DNA of 14,390 nucleotides from Pseudomonadales bacterium. GTDB taxonomy: Bacteria > Pseudomonadota > Gammaproteobacteria > Pseudomonadales > Halieaceae. The stretch's first letter is position 1. Each line of letters opens with the position of its first letter. The position numbers and the translations under genes are program-made. The notes beneath the pieces were generated by a model. It was not told the DNA's origin. It ran no database searches and saw nothing but the letters and a program-made list of their open reading frames with translations. The stretch is taken from contig JACKNO010000010.1 in assembly GCA_024234815.1 (NCBI GenBank), forward strand, positions 1 through 14,390, in the 5' to 3' direction. Below, piece by piece: positions 1-8,297 of the stretch.

Positions 1-79
1 CCATCCATGCTCCTGTGTAATTGAATAATAAATTAAGCGCGATGGCTTCAATGGTCGCACTGGATGGCAGCAATAAGCG

Positions 80-667
80 CTATAACACCATGCCGTGATC
101 CCGCAAATAATGCGCTGCGACGTCCTGCTTCTCGTCTAGGGTCTCGTTGATCTGGTAGATGCGGCGATAACTCGTTTCTCTGATCAGCCAGCGTCCATCC
201 ACCTTCGTGTAACTGTCCCAGTACAGCGCGGTCCCGTGGGTGAGGTGGTGGGCATTCAACGACCAGAAATGATCGTAGAGATACCAGATGCCGGTAGCCT
301 GGGTTTCACTCAGAATCTGAATCTCCGGCATGTGGCCATTGTGCCGGGCGATCGCTTCACTATGGAATGCCTGCCGCATCGCCGCGAGAAATTCCTCCCG
401 ACTTTTCATTTTGTATTCATAACCGCCGCCTGCGTAGTGCACTTGCAGCTCCGGATGGCAGATGGCGCTCAACTCGTCCCAGTTAGCGGTATCAATGCAG
501 CGAAAATACGCGTGCTTTGTTTGCTTTATCGCCTCCATATCCATCAAGCGCTGGATGTCGGACCGCAATTCCTCTATGCCACCCTCGGAGGCTATCAGGG
601 GCATGCCCTCGCTGATACCCATGGTTGTTTTGTTCAGGGGCGGTACTTTCTGTGTCTCACTTCGCAT
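80..667 (-). CDS. SnoaL/NTF2-fold protein, BaiE-like hydroxysteroid dehydratase candidate
   Basis: This 195-residue protein has the compact alpha+beta cone of the SnoaL_4/NTF2 group, with no signal peptide or membrane segment, so it is probably cytoplasmic. Residues about 35-175 follow the pattern of the bile-acid 7alpha-dehydratase BaiE: DMEAIKQTKHAYFRCID, then RHNGHMPEI, then ATGIWYLYD, then DGRWLIRETSYRRIY. The residues matching the BaiE catalytic Tyr30, Asp35 and His83 are present as Tyr54, Asp59 and His109. The BaiE comparison is from memory, not a search. In that family the enzyme removes a 7-hydroxyl group from a 3-oxo-4-ene steroid CoA thioester. The ATG at 667 has a GGGAG ribosome site 7 bases upstream. 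About 30 residues before the domain look disordered, and an internal start at Met16 or Met22 is possible. It is the last gene of a minus-strand row behind the sulfatase, after a 130-base gap. The fold is secure; the substrate is inferred. Confidence 0.88.
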   Translation of the reverse strand: MRSETQKVPPLNKTTMGISEGMPLIASEGGIEELRSDIQRLMDMEAIKQTKHAYFRCIDTANWDELSAICHPELQVHYAGGGYEYKMKSREEFLAAMRQAFHSEAIARHNGHMPEIQILSETQATGIWYLYDHFWSLNAHHLTHGTALYWDSYTKVDGRWLIRETSYRRIYQINETLDEKQDVAAHYLRDHGMVL

Positions 668-797
668 CGAAATACTCCCGTCTGGAATTAATGGGGGCAG
701 TGCACAACTGAGATAATAACAGACGAAAAACGCGCTCTGCCCTCAGTTGATGAAAGGGTTGTGCTGTGCACCCTCGTGTTGTGTTGTATTGGAATGA

Positions 798-3086
798 TCA
801 GCGCAGACCAATGGTTACCGACCTGATATCGGCGCCCTCAATCGGATAGCCCGGTTGTGCTGTGTTCGGGTAATGGCCAGCGGGCGAACCGCGGTCGATA
901 CCCAGATCAAAGGTTTCGTCGATCGAATAGAACGCCAGCGGCGTAACGGGCACGGTATCCGTCGCGACCGCGCCGCCATTCACGCTCAGCGTGAGTTTGC
1001 CTCCTTTTCCCCTACCCTCTCCGGCGTAGTCGAAGTCAACCTGCAATACCTGGCTTCCGGCGGTCAGAGGCGGACCAACAAGATTGGCTGTTTTCACATC
1101 GAACGCACGGTAAGTGAATACCGGGCGATGCCGGGTGTCTATGTACAGCGACCAGCCGGCAGCGGTGCCGCTCAATGCGGCGATCACGCCTTGCGGATTA
1201 TCGGTGGTGTCGACATTCGCTTCCACCGACCATGAGCGGTTGTACGTGTGTGGGATTGCCGATTCGGGTACGCCGACAGTACCCGCGTAATAGCTAACGT
1301 GCGTTCGCCCTGCACCGAGATCAGGCAAGTTACGCTGCCGCTGGCTCGGTGGTGGATTGATCAGTGGTAGTACCCGATTGGCGGCGGCTTCCTCCATGAA
1401 CAGCGCCTTCAGCTCCGCGAGTTTTTCCGGATACTTCGCAGCCAAATCGTGAGCTTGCGAAAAATCGTTGCGCAGGTCATACAGTTCCCAGCGGTCAGCG
1501 TCGAACGATGCACTGGGTTTCGACATCACATTCCACGGCAGACGGCCATGAAATGCCGAAGCCATCCAGCCGTCGTGGTAGATGGCGCGATTGCCGAACA
1601 CCTCGAAGTACTGTGTCGTATGCCGCTCAGGCGCATTGGCGTCGGCGAAGGTGTAGACCAGGCTGGCGCCATTCAGCGGCGCCTGCCTGACGCCATCGAC
1701 GACGGTCGGCATTTCGATCTGCGCCGCTTCGAGAATAGTCGGCACAATATCATTGACGTGACCGAACTGGCTGCGCAGTCCCCCCGCATCCTCGATGTGA
1801 TGCGGCCATGTAATCACCATCGGAGTGCGGGTGCCGCCAAGGTGCGAGGCCACCGTCTTGGTCCACTGGAACGGTGCATTGGTGGCCCACGCCCAGGCGG
1901 CGTTGACGTGCGCGTACACTTGCGGACCGCCAATCTGATCGAGTCGGGACAACTGGTAGTCTATGGGTTCCGGGACGCCCTGTATGGTGCCCGCGTAATT
2001 GATACTGCCTTGCAGGCCGCCTTCAGCGCTGGCGCCGTTGTCGCCGAGGATATAAATGAACAGCGTGTTGTCAAATTCACCGCTGTCCTTGAGTGCCTGC
2101 ACCAACCGCCCGACCTGTGCGTCTGTGTGGGCGAGAAAACCGGCGTAGGACTCCATCAGTCGCTCGGCTACCGTCTTCTGATCCGGGGTCAGGGTGTCCC
2201 AGGCCGGCATGCTGTCCGGCCGCGGTGTCAGCTCGGTGTTGGCCGGAATGATACCGAGTTGTTTCTGCCGCTCGAAAATCTCCTCGCGCAGCACATCCCA
2301 GCCCCCGTCGAATTTACCGCGGTACGGCTCAATCCACTCTGCCGGCACCTGAATTGGCGCATGAATACCGCCGGTGGCGAAATACAGGAAGAATGGTTTG
2401 TCTGGCGTCACCGATTTCTGTGAGTGCATCCAGGCGATCGCGCGGTCGGCAAGATCTTCGGTCAGATGGTAGTGTTTTCCGGCAGGGCGCATGATCGGAG
2501 TGGTGCCATCGTACAAGGTCGGCTCGAACTGATCGGTCTCGCCACCCTGGAAGCCGTAAAACTTCTCGAAGCCTTGACCGGTCGGCCAGCGGTCGAACGG
2601 GCCGCTCTGCGAGGTCTCCCAGGGCGGCGTCTGGTGCCACTTGCCGAATGCGGCGGTGCTGTATCCCTGTTCGCGCAAAATTTCGGCAATGGTGGCGGTG
2701 TCCCTGTTTTGAAACCCGTTGTAGCCGGGGCGATCGTCGGCTGAGTTCATCACCGCACCTATACCGGTGACATGTGGATTGCGGCCGGTCAGCAACGAAG
2801 CCCGCGTCGGCGAGCAAATCGCGGTGGTGTGAAAACGGTTGTAGCGCAGACCTTCGTCCGCAAGTACGTCGAAGGTTGGCGTTGCAGCCGGTCCGCCAAA
2901 CGGAGCAGCGGCGCCGAAGCCAACATCATCGAGCATGATCAGGACAACATTCGGTGCGCCCGCTGGTGCTTTTCGTTCTAGATCGGCGGCGGCTGTGCCC
3001 GGTGAACCCGCCTGCGCCAACGCAATGTTGCTGGTGATCCCTGCGAGGCCGAAAAGACAGGCCGCGAACCATACCCGTGTGTTCAT
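798..3086 (-). CDS. Secreted type I sulfatase (arylsulfatase)
   Basis: This formylglycine-dependent sulfatase hydrolyses sulfate esters. I place the start at the ATG at 3086 (762 residues) rather than an upstream GTG at 3257, because a signal peptide begins there: NTR, a hydrophobic core, and cleavage after ALA at residue 24, giving a periplasmic or exported enzyme. The formylglycine signature CSPTRASLLTGR starts at Cys91. Metal ligands are Asp53-Asp54 near the N-terminus and Asp349-Asn350 in GDNGAS. Lys149 and His151 (FGKWH) and His242 (GGIHAP) fit the active site. Residues about 620-762 form a C-terminal beta-rich extension, as in the longer bacterial arylsulfatases. A maturase (formylglycine-generating enzyme) must be encoded elsewhere. 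It lies downstream of the receptor but behind a terminator, so it probably has its own promoter within 3087-3213. It may remove sulfate from the compound taken up by the neighbouring receptor (inference). Confidence 0.95.
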   Translation of the reverse strand: MNTRVWFAACLFGLAGITSNIALAQAGSPGTAAADLERKAPAGAPNVVLIMLDDVGFGAAAPFGGPAATPTFDVLADEGLRYNRFHTTAICSPTRASLLTGRNPHVTGIGAVMNSADDRPGYNGFQNRDTATIAEILREQGYSTAAFGKWHQTPPWETSQSGPFDRWPTGQGFEKFYGFQGGETDQFEPTLYDGTTPIMRPAGKHYHLTEDLADRAIAWMHSQKSVTPDKPFFLYFATGGIHAPIQVPAEWIEPYRGKFDGGWDVLREEIFERQKQLGIIPANTELTPRPDSMPAWDTLTPDQKTVAERLMESYAGFLAHTDAQVGRLVQALKDSGEFDNTLFIYILGDNGASAEGGLQGSINYAGTIQGVPEPIDYQLSRLDQIGGPQVYAHVNAAWAWATNAPFQWTKTVASHLGGTRTPMVITWPHHIEDAGGLRSQFGHVNDIVPTILEAAQIEMPTVVDGVRQAPLNGASLVYTFADANAPERHTTQYFEVFGNRAIYHDGWMASAFHGRLPWNVMSKPSASFDADRWELYDLRNDFSQAHDLAAKYPEKLAELKALFMEEAAANRVLPLINPPPSQRQRNLPDLGAGRTHVSYYAGTVGVPESAIPHTYNRSWSVEANVDTTDNPQGVIAALSGTAAGWSLYIDTRHRPVFTYRAFDVKTANLVGPPLTAGSQVLQVDFDYAGEGRGKGGKLTLSVNGGAVATDTVPVTPLAFYSIDETFDLGIDRGSPAGHYPNTAQPGYPIEGADIRSVTIGLR

Positions 3087-3213
3087 ATTTTTGGCTTCCC
3101 CCGCTGCTACCCGGGGAGGAGCGGCTTGACGGTGAGACAATGGGCGCCGGGTTGTGTATGACCCGCGCTCGCACTGGATAGCTAATTGCCAATGCTTGCA
3201 ATTCAATTTTCTG

Positions 3214-3242
3214 AAAAAAGCCGCACCGGGATTAGCGGTGCG
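3214..3242 (-). terminator. Intrinsic terminator after the TonB-dependent receptor
   Basis: Read on the minus strand, a perfect 7-bp stem CGCACCG/CGGTGCG (3236-3242 with 3222-3228) encloses a 7-base loop and is followed by GC and a run of six T residues (3219-3214). It begins 25 bases after the receptor stop codon. It should separate the receptor transcript from the sulfatase gene. Confidence 0.85.
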
Positions 3243-3267
3243 ACTCAAGGGACCCACGAATGGGTTG

Positions 3268-5937
3268 TTAAAACTCGTAGGTCACATCCATACCAAATGT
3301 CGTGCCAATGCCGTACTGCGAAGTAATCGGGCCAAGGCTCGCAAAATTGATACCGAAGGTATTGTAATCCTCGTCGGTGAGGTTCTTCGCCCAAAGACCG
3401 GCGCGCAGCATGCCGTCGCCGACCTGCACCCCTTCCATGCCCAGGCGCATGTTCACTATGGTGCGCTCATCCAACTTGATCTGGGGATACACGTAGGGCT
3501 CGCCGTTATAGCTTCCGGTCCACAGGGCAGACGCATAGCTCTGGCTCTGCCAGTACACTTCGGTATGGAAAATAAATTCAGCCCAGTCGGCGCGGTACAC
3601 CACCCAGTCCGCGATACCCGACGCCATATTGCTCGGCGAGGTGCGCTTGGCCAGGTTATTGGTATTAATCGTGGTGGTGGGGCCCACCAGCGGTGCGTAC
3701 TCATCGAAATCACCGTCTATATGACTGTAGGTCAGGGATAACATCAGGTCATCGGTGGGCAACCACTGGGCTTCCAGTTCAGCCCCCCAACGCTCCGCCT
3801 TACCGGCGTTGCCAACAAAGGTGGCCGTCTGTCCATTTTCGTTCACCTGGATCTGGGTCAGTTGCAGGTCATCGAAGTTATAGCCAAATAGCGCGCCGTT
3901 CACCCGCAGTACCGCCGGGATCACGTCGGATTTAAAGCCCAGTTCCAGGGTCTCGATCGTTTCCTCGTCATAGAGGTTGTTGAACACCTCGCCGTTGAAA
4001 CCCCCGCTGCGATAACCGGTTGCGTAACGCAGGTAGACATTGGTGGCCTCGCCCACATCGTAAGCCACGGTCGCATTGCCACTGGTGTTGCTGAACTGTG
4101 CATCGTTCTTCACATCGTATTGGCCTGCCGTGGGCATCAGCTCGCCGGTATAATCCGGATTGGTCCGGTAGGTACGGGGAAACGGACCGGGGTAAAAGGG
4201 CGATCCCGCGTTCTGGTAGAGGTATTTTATATCCTTCTGCTCTTCGGTGTAACGCAGGCCCAGGGTCACGGCCAGTTTGTCATCGAACATCTCCGGGCGG
4301 ATGGTAGTCTGGCCGAATACTGCCCAGGCCTCCGTCTCGTTGTCGTAGCTGGAAGCATTGTGGCCGGCAATAGGCTGGGCCGGGTAGGAGCTGTTGCGGA
4401 ACTCACCCTCGTCACTGAAGTAGTAGGCTCCCACAGCGTAGTCGACATTGTCGGCGGTACCCACCATCTGCAGTTCCTGGGACCACTGGCTGTAATCGCT
4501 GTGGGCGGTCGTATTGAAGAACGCGCCACCGAACTCATCGATGTAGTCCCACATCTGGGCGGTACTTTGCTGCACCGCGTTGTACTGCGGGGTCAGTACC
4601 GGGATCAGGGCGGGGTTGCCCGCCATCGCCCCGAACAGGCCCAACTCCTCGCCGTACATGGCGGTGAGTATGCCCAGTGTGCTGTCGTTGATGGCACCGG
4701 CGCCGCCGGGTACCACGCTGTTATCGGTGCCATCGAAATCATTAGAATTGCCATTTTCCAGCTCCCGGTAGGCGGTAATGGACTTGAACTCGACACTCTG
4801 CAGGAACCCCAGGTCGTCAAAGGCCAGGGCCGCGGTCAGGGCGTGGCCGTCGGCCTCATTCGAGGACGTGCTGTTGACATCGCTGGACGCCTTATGCTTG
4901 CGACTGCCGTCATTGGGGTTGTTATACAGGTTCAGGGTGTCCTCGGCGGAATTGACAAAGCGGTCCGCCGTGTTATCCGGCGACAGGCCGAATCGCGGTG
5001 CAAACTGGTTCATGGTCCCCAGGTTGGCGCCGACTTGCCCGATCACCACATTCTCAAGGAACTCTGAGCGACTGGTTGGCGCGCCGGTCACCGGGTTAAT
5101 GCTGTGTGGCGTGCTACCCACCATGAACTGGGGCGCGGATTTTTCATCCAGTTTGGAATGGTCGTAGGCATAGTCAACCGTCAGGGCCTCATTCAACTCC
5201 CAACGCAGGGCGATGCGGTAGGCCTCCCGGTCCAGGTCCTCGAAATCGTCAAGATTGGGGTTGGTATTCTCGTACAGCTCATCGCGCTGCCGGGTCATTC
5301 CGCCAAACGTGGCCGACAGGGCACCCGGGCCCTCGCCCACGCTGCCCAGGGTACCGGTATTCACCGTGCCCTTGACACCCCAGAGGCTGTCATCGCCCAG
5401 TTCACCGGTGAACTTACCGCCAAACTCCCCGGTGGGCTTCTGGGTGATGAAATTGATGGCGCCGCCGGTGGCGTTACGGCCGTACAGTGTACCCTGGGGG
5501 CCGCGCAGCACCTCAACCCGCTCCAGCTCGGCCACATCCAGGGCAGAACCCATCTGTGTGCCCATGTAGACGCCGTCGATATACATGGCGTTGGCCGGGC
5601 TAGTCGACAGGTTGCTGGGACTCCCGGAACTGACACCCCGCAAGTTAATGCTGAGGTTGCCGCGCGAGCCGGGCGCCTCGTAACCGGTCATATTGGGCAG
5701 GGTGCTGATCAGGTCACCGGCGTTGAGCACGCCGCGGCGCTCCAGGTCGGTTTCGCTCAGGGCGGAGATAGATATGGGCACGTCCTGGGAGTCTTCCGCC
5801 CGCTTCTGGGCCGTGACCACCACCTCTTCCAGCGCCAGTGAGGTCACCTTGGACTGGGCCAGCACCAACGGCGAATTCGCCGCACCGGCCAACACCAGGG
5901 CTGACACGAGAACAGACTTCTTAGACGGAATCATCAT
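3268..5937 (-). CDS. TonB-dependent outer-membrane receptor
   Basis: This outer-membrane receptor actively imports a ligand using energy from TonB-ExbB-ExbD. The likely start is the ATG at 5937 (889 residues): AGGGAG sits 8 bases upstream, inside what a longer TTG-initiated reading from 5958 would wrongly include as coding. Residues 1-27 are a signal peptide cut at VLA/Q. A TonB box region LEEVVVTAQKR follows at about 36-46. The plug domain (about 50-165) has the signatures PNMTGYE, VEVLRGPQGTLYGRNATGGA and INFITQKP. The remainder is a 22-strand barrel ending in TFGMDVTYEF, with the C-terminal Phe needed for BAM assembly. This plug motif is typical of receptors in sphingomonads and marine gammaproteobacteria that sit in steroid, terpenoid or aromatic catabolic clusters. 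The ligand cannot be read from sequence; the acyl-CoA ligase upstream and sulfatase downstream suggest a hydrophobic, perhaps sulfated compound. Confidence 0.97.
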   Translation of the reverse strand: MMIPSKKSVLVSALVLAGAANSPLVLAQSKVTSLALEEVVVTAQKRAEDSQDVPISISALSETDLERRGVLNAGDLISTLPNMTGYEAPGSRGNLSINLRGVSSGSPSNLSTSPANAMYIDGVYMGTQMGSALDVAELERVEVLRGPQGTLYGRNATGGAINFITQKPTGEFGGKFTGELGDDSLWGVKGTVNTGTLGSVGEGPGALSATFGGMTRQRDELYENTNPNLDDFEDLDREAYRIALRWELNEALTVDYAYDHSKLDEKSAPQFMVGSTPHSINPVTGAPTSRSEFLENVVIGQVGANLGTMNQFAPRFGLSPDNTADRFVNSAEDTLNLYNNPNDGSRKHKASSDVNSTSSNEADGHALTAALAFDDLGFLQSVEFKSITAYRELENGNSNDFDGTDNSVVPGGAGAINDSTLGILTAMYGEELGLFGAMAGNPALIPVLTPQYNAVQQSTAQMWDYIDEFGGAFFNTTAHSDYSQWSQELQMVGTADNVDYAVGAYYFSDEGEFRNSSYPAQPIAGHNASSYDNETEAWAVFGQTTIRPEMFDDKLAVTLGLRYTEEQKDIKYLYQNAGSPFYPGPFPRTYRTNPDYTGELMPTAGQYDVKNDAQFSNTSGNATVAYDVGEATNVYLRYATGYRSGGFNGEVFNNLYDEETIETLELGFKSDVIPAVLRVNGALFGYNFDDLQLTQIQVNENGQTATFVGNAGKAERWGAELEAQWLPTDDLMLSLTYSHIDGDFDEYAPLVGPTTTINTNNLAKRTSPSNMASGIADWVVYRADWAEFIFHTEVYWQSQSYASALWTGSYNGEPYVYPQIKLDERTIVNMRLGMEGVQVGDGMLRAGLWAKNLTDEDYNTFGINFASLGPITSQYGIGTTFGMDVTYEF

Positions 5938-5945
5938 GGGTGGAA

Positions 5946-5951
5946 CTCCCT
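5946..5951 (-). promoter_or_regulatory. Ribosome binding site fixing the receptor start
   Basis: Minus-strand AGGGAG lies 8 bases before the ATG at 5937 (a second ATG follows directly at 5934). Because the site falls downstream of the TTG at 5958, it argues against that codon as the start. Confidence 0.75.
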
Positions 5952-6049
5952 TATTCAATCGTTATGTGGTTGAGTCTCTGGACATCCGGACTTGCGTACC
6001 TGGGCATCCTGATTGCTATAAGCAGTAACCTTTCTGCGGTATATATGCA

Positions 6050-7744
6050 CTAACTGCTCCCCTTTGGGGGGTGTACATACTTCGCCTTGAGCTCCGCTTT
6101 CAAAATCTTGTTGCTGGCATTGCGGGGCAGTGGCTCCTCGCTGAAGAATACTTGTGTGGGAACCTTGTAGGCCGCCAGCTTGCTTTTGGCATAGTCCACC
6201 ACTTGCTCCATTCCCAATGACGTGTGCGGGTGCAGGTGAACCACCACTGCCACCTCCTCGCCGAGGCGCTCGTTGGGGAGGCCGATAGCGGCCACTTCCT
6301 TAATCCCTTCCAGTTCCAGCAATTGGTTCTCGATCTCGATCGGAAAAATATTCTCGCCACCGCGGATGATCATATCTTTGGCCCTGTCCGCCAGGAACAG
6401 GAAACCGTCACCGTCCAGGTAACCGATATCCCCGGTCTTGAGCCAGCCATCGCGGATTTCTGCTGCGTTGACTTCGGGGCGGTGCCAGTATTCGCGAATG
6501 TTGGTGCAACTGCGCACCCAGATTTCCCCGCTATCGGTCGGCGGCAGGATATTGCCTTTCTCGTCGCAGATGCGAATATCGACAATAGGATGGGGGAATC
6601 CCGCGCTGTCTGACTTGAGGTGAAATGCCTCGCCGGTAAGGGACGTGCCCTGGGCATTGGTCTCGGTCATGCCCCATCCGGTGCCGCTGTAATTCTGGGG
6701 TAACTTCTCATAGAGCAGTTTACTCAGTTTGGGCGGGGTGGCGGCACCACCGATGCCCAGGGAGAACAAACTGCGGGTGTCGGTCTGGCCAAACTGGGGC
6801 GCCTCCAGTAGATCCAGCAGCATGGAGGGGGCGGCGAAGACGGTGGTTATGCGCTCCTTTTCAATGTATTCCAGGGCTTTATCCACATCCCACTTGTACA
6901 TCATCACGATACGGCGGCCACCGCGCAGATTGGTGAGGAACTGGGCATGGCAGCCGCTGACGTGGAATAGCGGCACGGCCAGCAGTGAGGTCGGCTCGAA
7001 ACCCTTTTCGACCATGGCATTGATAAGCTCACCGTTGTTCATGGCCGCGACGGCAGCCGCGTATTCAAGGTTATACAGCGCCTGGCAGATGGCCCGGTGC
7101 GTGGACGCGGCCCCTTTAGGCTTGCCGCTGGTACCGGAGGTGTACATGATCATCGCCAGATCCTCGGGGTCGATACCCACCGCCGCCGGTCCCCTCCCCC
7201 TGAAATCCGCCACGAGGGCATCCAGGCTATTGGGGTCATCAGCCCTGGCGGGCCGGGCGATGATCGCCTCGACACCCCTGCCCCTGAACAGCTCCGCCAC
7301 ACCGTCGTAGCGCTGTTGGTCACAGAAAACCAGCCTGGCGCCACAGTCTTCTACCGTATAGGCAATGTCAGCGGGCTTGCCCCAACTGTTCACCGGCACG
7401 ATTACCGCCCCGGCCGCAACCACCCCGATAAAAATGGCCATCCACTCAGGGTAGTTGCGCATCGCCAGGGCCACGCGCTCGCCGGGCCTGATCCCGCGGG
7501 CCTGCAGCGCCGCGCCAATGGCGTCCGCCTCGTCCATCAAATCATTGAAGCTGCGCCGCTCACCCTCGTAGAGCAGGAATTCCCGGTCGCCGTACTGACG
7601 CGCGACCGACAGGGCCTCAACCAGATTGGCTGGCGCTTGGGCGTAATAGTGGCCCGACTCGCTACTTCCGGCCAGTTCAAATGGTGCGCCCGGTGCGGTC
7701 AGCTGCGCCATGGCGCCATCGAATTGCTGCTTGATGCCTAACAT
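6050..7744 (-). CDS. Acyl-CoA ligase, class I adenylate-forming
   Basis: This 564-residue enzyme is an ATP-dependent acyl-CoA synthetase that activates a carboxylic acid through an acyl-AMP. The family motifs are all present: phosphate-binding loop YTSGTSGKPKGA at 201-212, GWGMTET at 356-362, TGDIGYLDGDG around 437-447, the hinge segment RAKDMIIRGGENIFP at about 454-468, and the C-terminal catalytic lysine in NASNKILK (Lys546). No signal peptide is seen, so it is cytoplasmic. The ATG at 7744 has AGGAG 7 bases upstream. It is the first gene of the minus-strand row; the receptor follows after about 112 bases. The substrate could be a fatty acid, an aromatic acid or a steroid side-chain acid as in BaiB-type ligases; sequence alone does not decide. 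Its likely role is CoA activation of the imported compound or of its side chain. Confidence 0.95.
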   Translation of the reverse strand: MLGIKQQFDGAMAQLTAPGAPFELAGSSESGHYYAQAPANLVEALSVARQYGDREFLLYEGERRSFNDLMDEADAIGAALQARGIRPGERVALAMRNYPEWMAIFIGVVAAGAVIVPVNSWGKPADIAYTVEDCGARLVFCDQQRYDGVAELFRGRGVEAIIARPARADDPNSLDALVADFRGRGPAAVGIDPEDLAMIMYTSGTSGKPKGAASTHRAICQALYNLEYAAAVAAMNNGELINAMVEKGFEPTSLLAVPLFHVSGCHAQFLTNLRGGRRIVMMYKWDVDKALEYIEKERITTVFAAPSMLLDLLEAPQFGQTDTRSLFSLGIGGAATPPKLSKLLYEKLPQNYSGTGWGMTETNAQGTSLTGEAFHLKSDSAGFPHPIVDIRICDEKGNILPPTDSGEIWVRSCTNIREYWHRPEVNAAEIRDGWLKTGDIGYLDGDGFLFLADRAKDMIIRGGENIFPIEIENQLLELEGIKEVAAIGLPNERLGEEVAVVVHLHPHTSLGMEQVVDYAKSKLAAYKVPTQVFFSEEPLPRNASNKILKAELKAKYVHPPKGSS

Positions 7745-7786
7745 TGGTCTACTCCTGGGACGAGGTCGGCGTGGCCACCATCGACA

Positions 7787-7798
7787 CTCAGCACTGAG
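7787..7798. promoter_or_regulatory. Short palindrome upstream of the acyl-CoA ligase
   Basis: CTCAG-CA-CTGAG is a perfect 5+2+5 palindrome 43 bases upstream of the ligase start. It may be a regulator site; short palindromes also arise by chance. Confidence 0.25.
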
Positions 7799-7999
7799 CC
7801 GCTACTTCAGCGCCACCCATTCTCTCTGCCAACACATTGCCCGGTAAAAGCTGGGTGGGCCGCAGTCATTCAAAAAAAGAGCGCATATACTCAGCGAAAT
7901 ACTTTTTGGGTGGTATACGCAGCACCTCCCTGGCAGACGTTAGTTGTACGCTGTTATCGTCTTGAGCGATAAAATTAGCGAGTTCGCAGCGCGAGGGCG

Positions 8000-8015
8000 T
8001 CATGCAAATGCATGA
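8000..8015. promoter_or_regulatory. Perfect palindrome in the divergent region
   Basis: TCATGCA-AA-TGCATGA has two perfect 7-base arms around a 2-base centre. Its size and symmetry fit an operator for a dimeric regulator. The regulator is unknown; the nearby LuxR-type gene at 9401-10522 is one candidate. Confidence 0.4.
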
Positions 8016-8038
8016 TTTTGCCATCGACGCTATGTATG

Positions 8039-8100
8039 GTTAATCAAGCGCATCTATCCCGGGAGATTCCAGGCAATCTATCGATTGTCCTTTGATTAAC
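8039..8100. repeat. Spaced 9-base inverted repeat GTTAATCAA/TTGATTAAC
   Basis: GTTAATCAA at 8039-8047 and its exact complement TTGATTAAC at 8092-8100 are separated by 44 bases, about four helical turns. The interval contains a smaller inverted repeat, CAATC-TATC-GATTG (8074-8087). The same 9-mer appears again at 12366-12374. Spaced half-sites on the same helix face would fit a looping or cooperative regulator (inference). Confidence 0.4.
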
Positions 8101-8248
8101 GACGTACTTGTCGACCTGTATCGCGGTTCGTTAGAAGAATAGTTGGTATAAAAAACTGTACAGACCCAGCACGAGCACGGCGTGTTTATTTTTCTGTTTG
8201 GTCTAGACTGGTGCATAGAACGGAAACATACTCATACGGCCATTCGGC

Positions 8249-8272
8249 TAACATTATTGGTCAACAATGTTA
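8249..8272. promoter_or_regulatory. 24-base operator-like palindrome before the reductase gene
   Basis: TAACATTATTG-GT-CAACAATGTTA has 11-base arms with 10 of 11 positions paired (only 8256/8265 mismatched). It ends 25 bases before the ATG at 8298, the usual place for a repressor operator overlapping a promoter or leader. The size resembles TetR-type operators. No TetR gene is in the window; the only regulator seen is LuxR-type. Confidence 0.55.
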
Positions 8273-8297
8273 TCTTTCATAAAAACTGAGGTAGGAC

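Larger units (their letters stand above)
7745..8297. other. Divergent intergenic region, 553 bases, no gene seen
   Basis: This stretch separates the minus-strand ligase row from the plus-strand reductase. I see no open reading frame with coding character, no RNA gene and no insertion-sequence end. It is more AT-rich than its flanks and holds several inverted repeats listed separately (7787-7798, 8000-8015, 8039-8100, 8249-8272). It must contain two divergent promoters, but I could not identify convincing -35/-10 pairs for either. Confidence 0.7.

Noticed and set aside
1449..2423. A 324-codon open frame on the plus strand, antisense to the sulfatase gene.
   Set aside because: The translation is rich in Arg, His and Val with no domain pattern, while the opposite strand encodes conserved sulfatase active-site residues across the same span.
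4120..5067. A 315-codon open frame on the plus strand, antisense to the receptor gene.
   Set aside because: It lies wholly inside the confident TonB-dependent receptor, has no recognisable motif, and is a typical shadow frame in GC-rich coding DNA.
8201..8208. GTCTAGAC, an 8-base palindrome upstream of the reductase.
   Set aside because: Too short to stand out from chance; the 24-base palindrome nearby is the better candidate.
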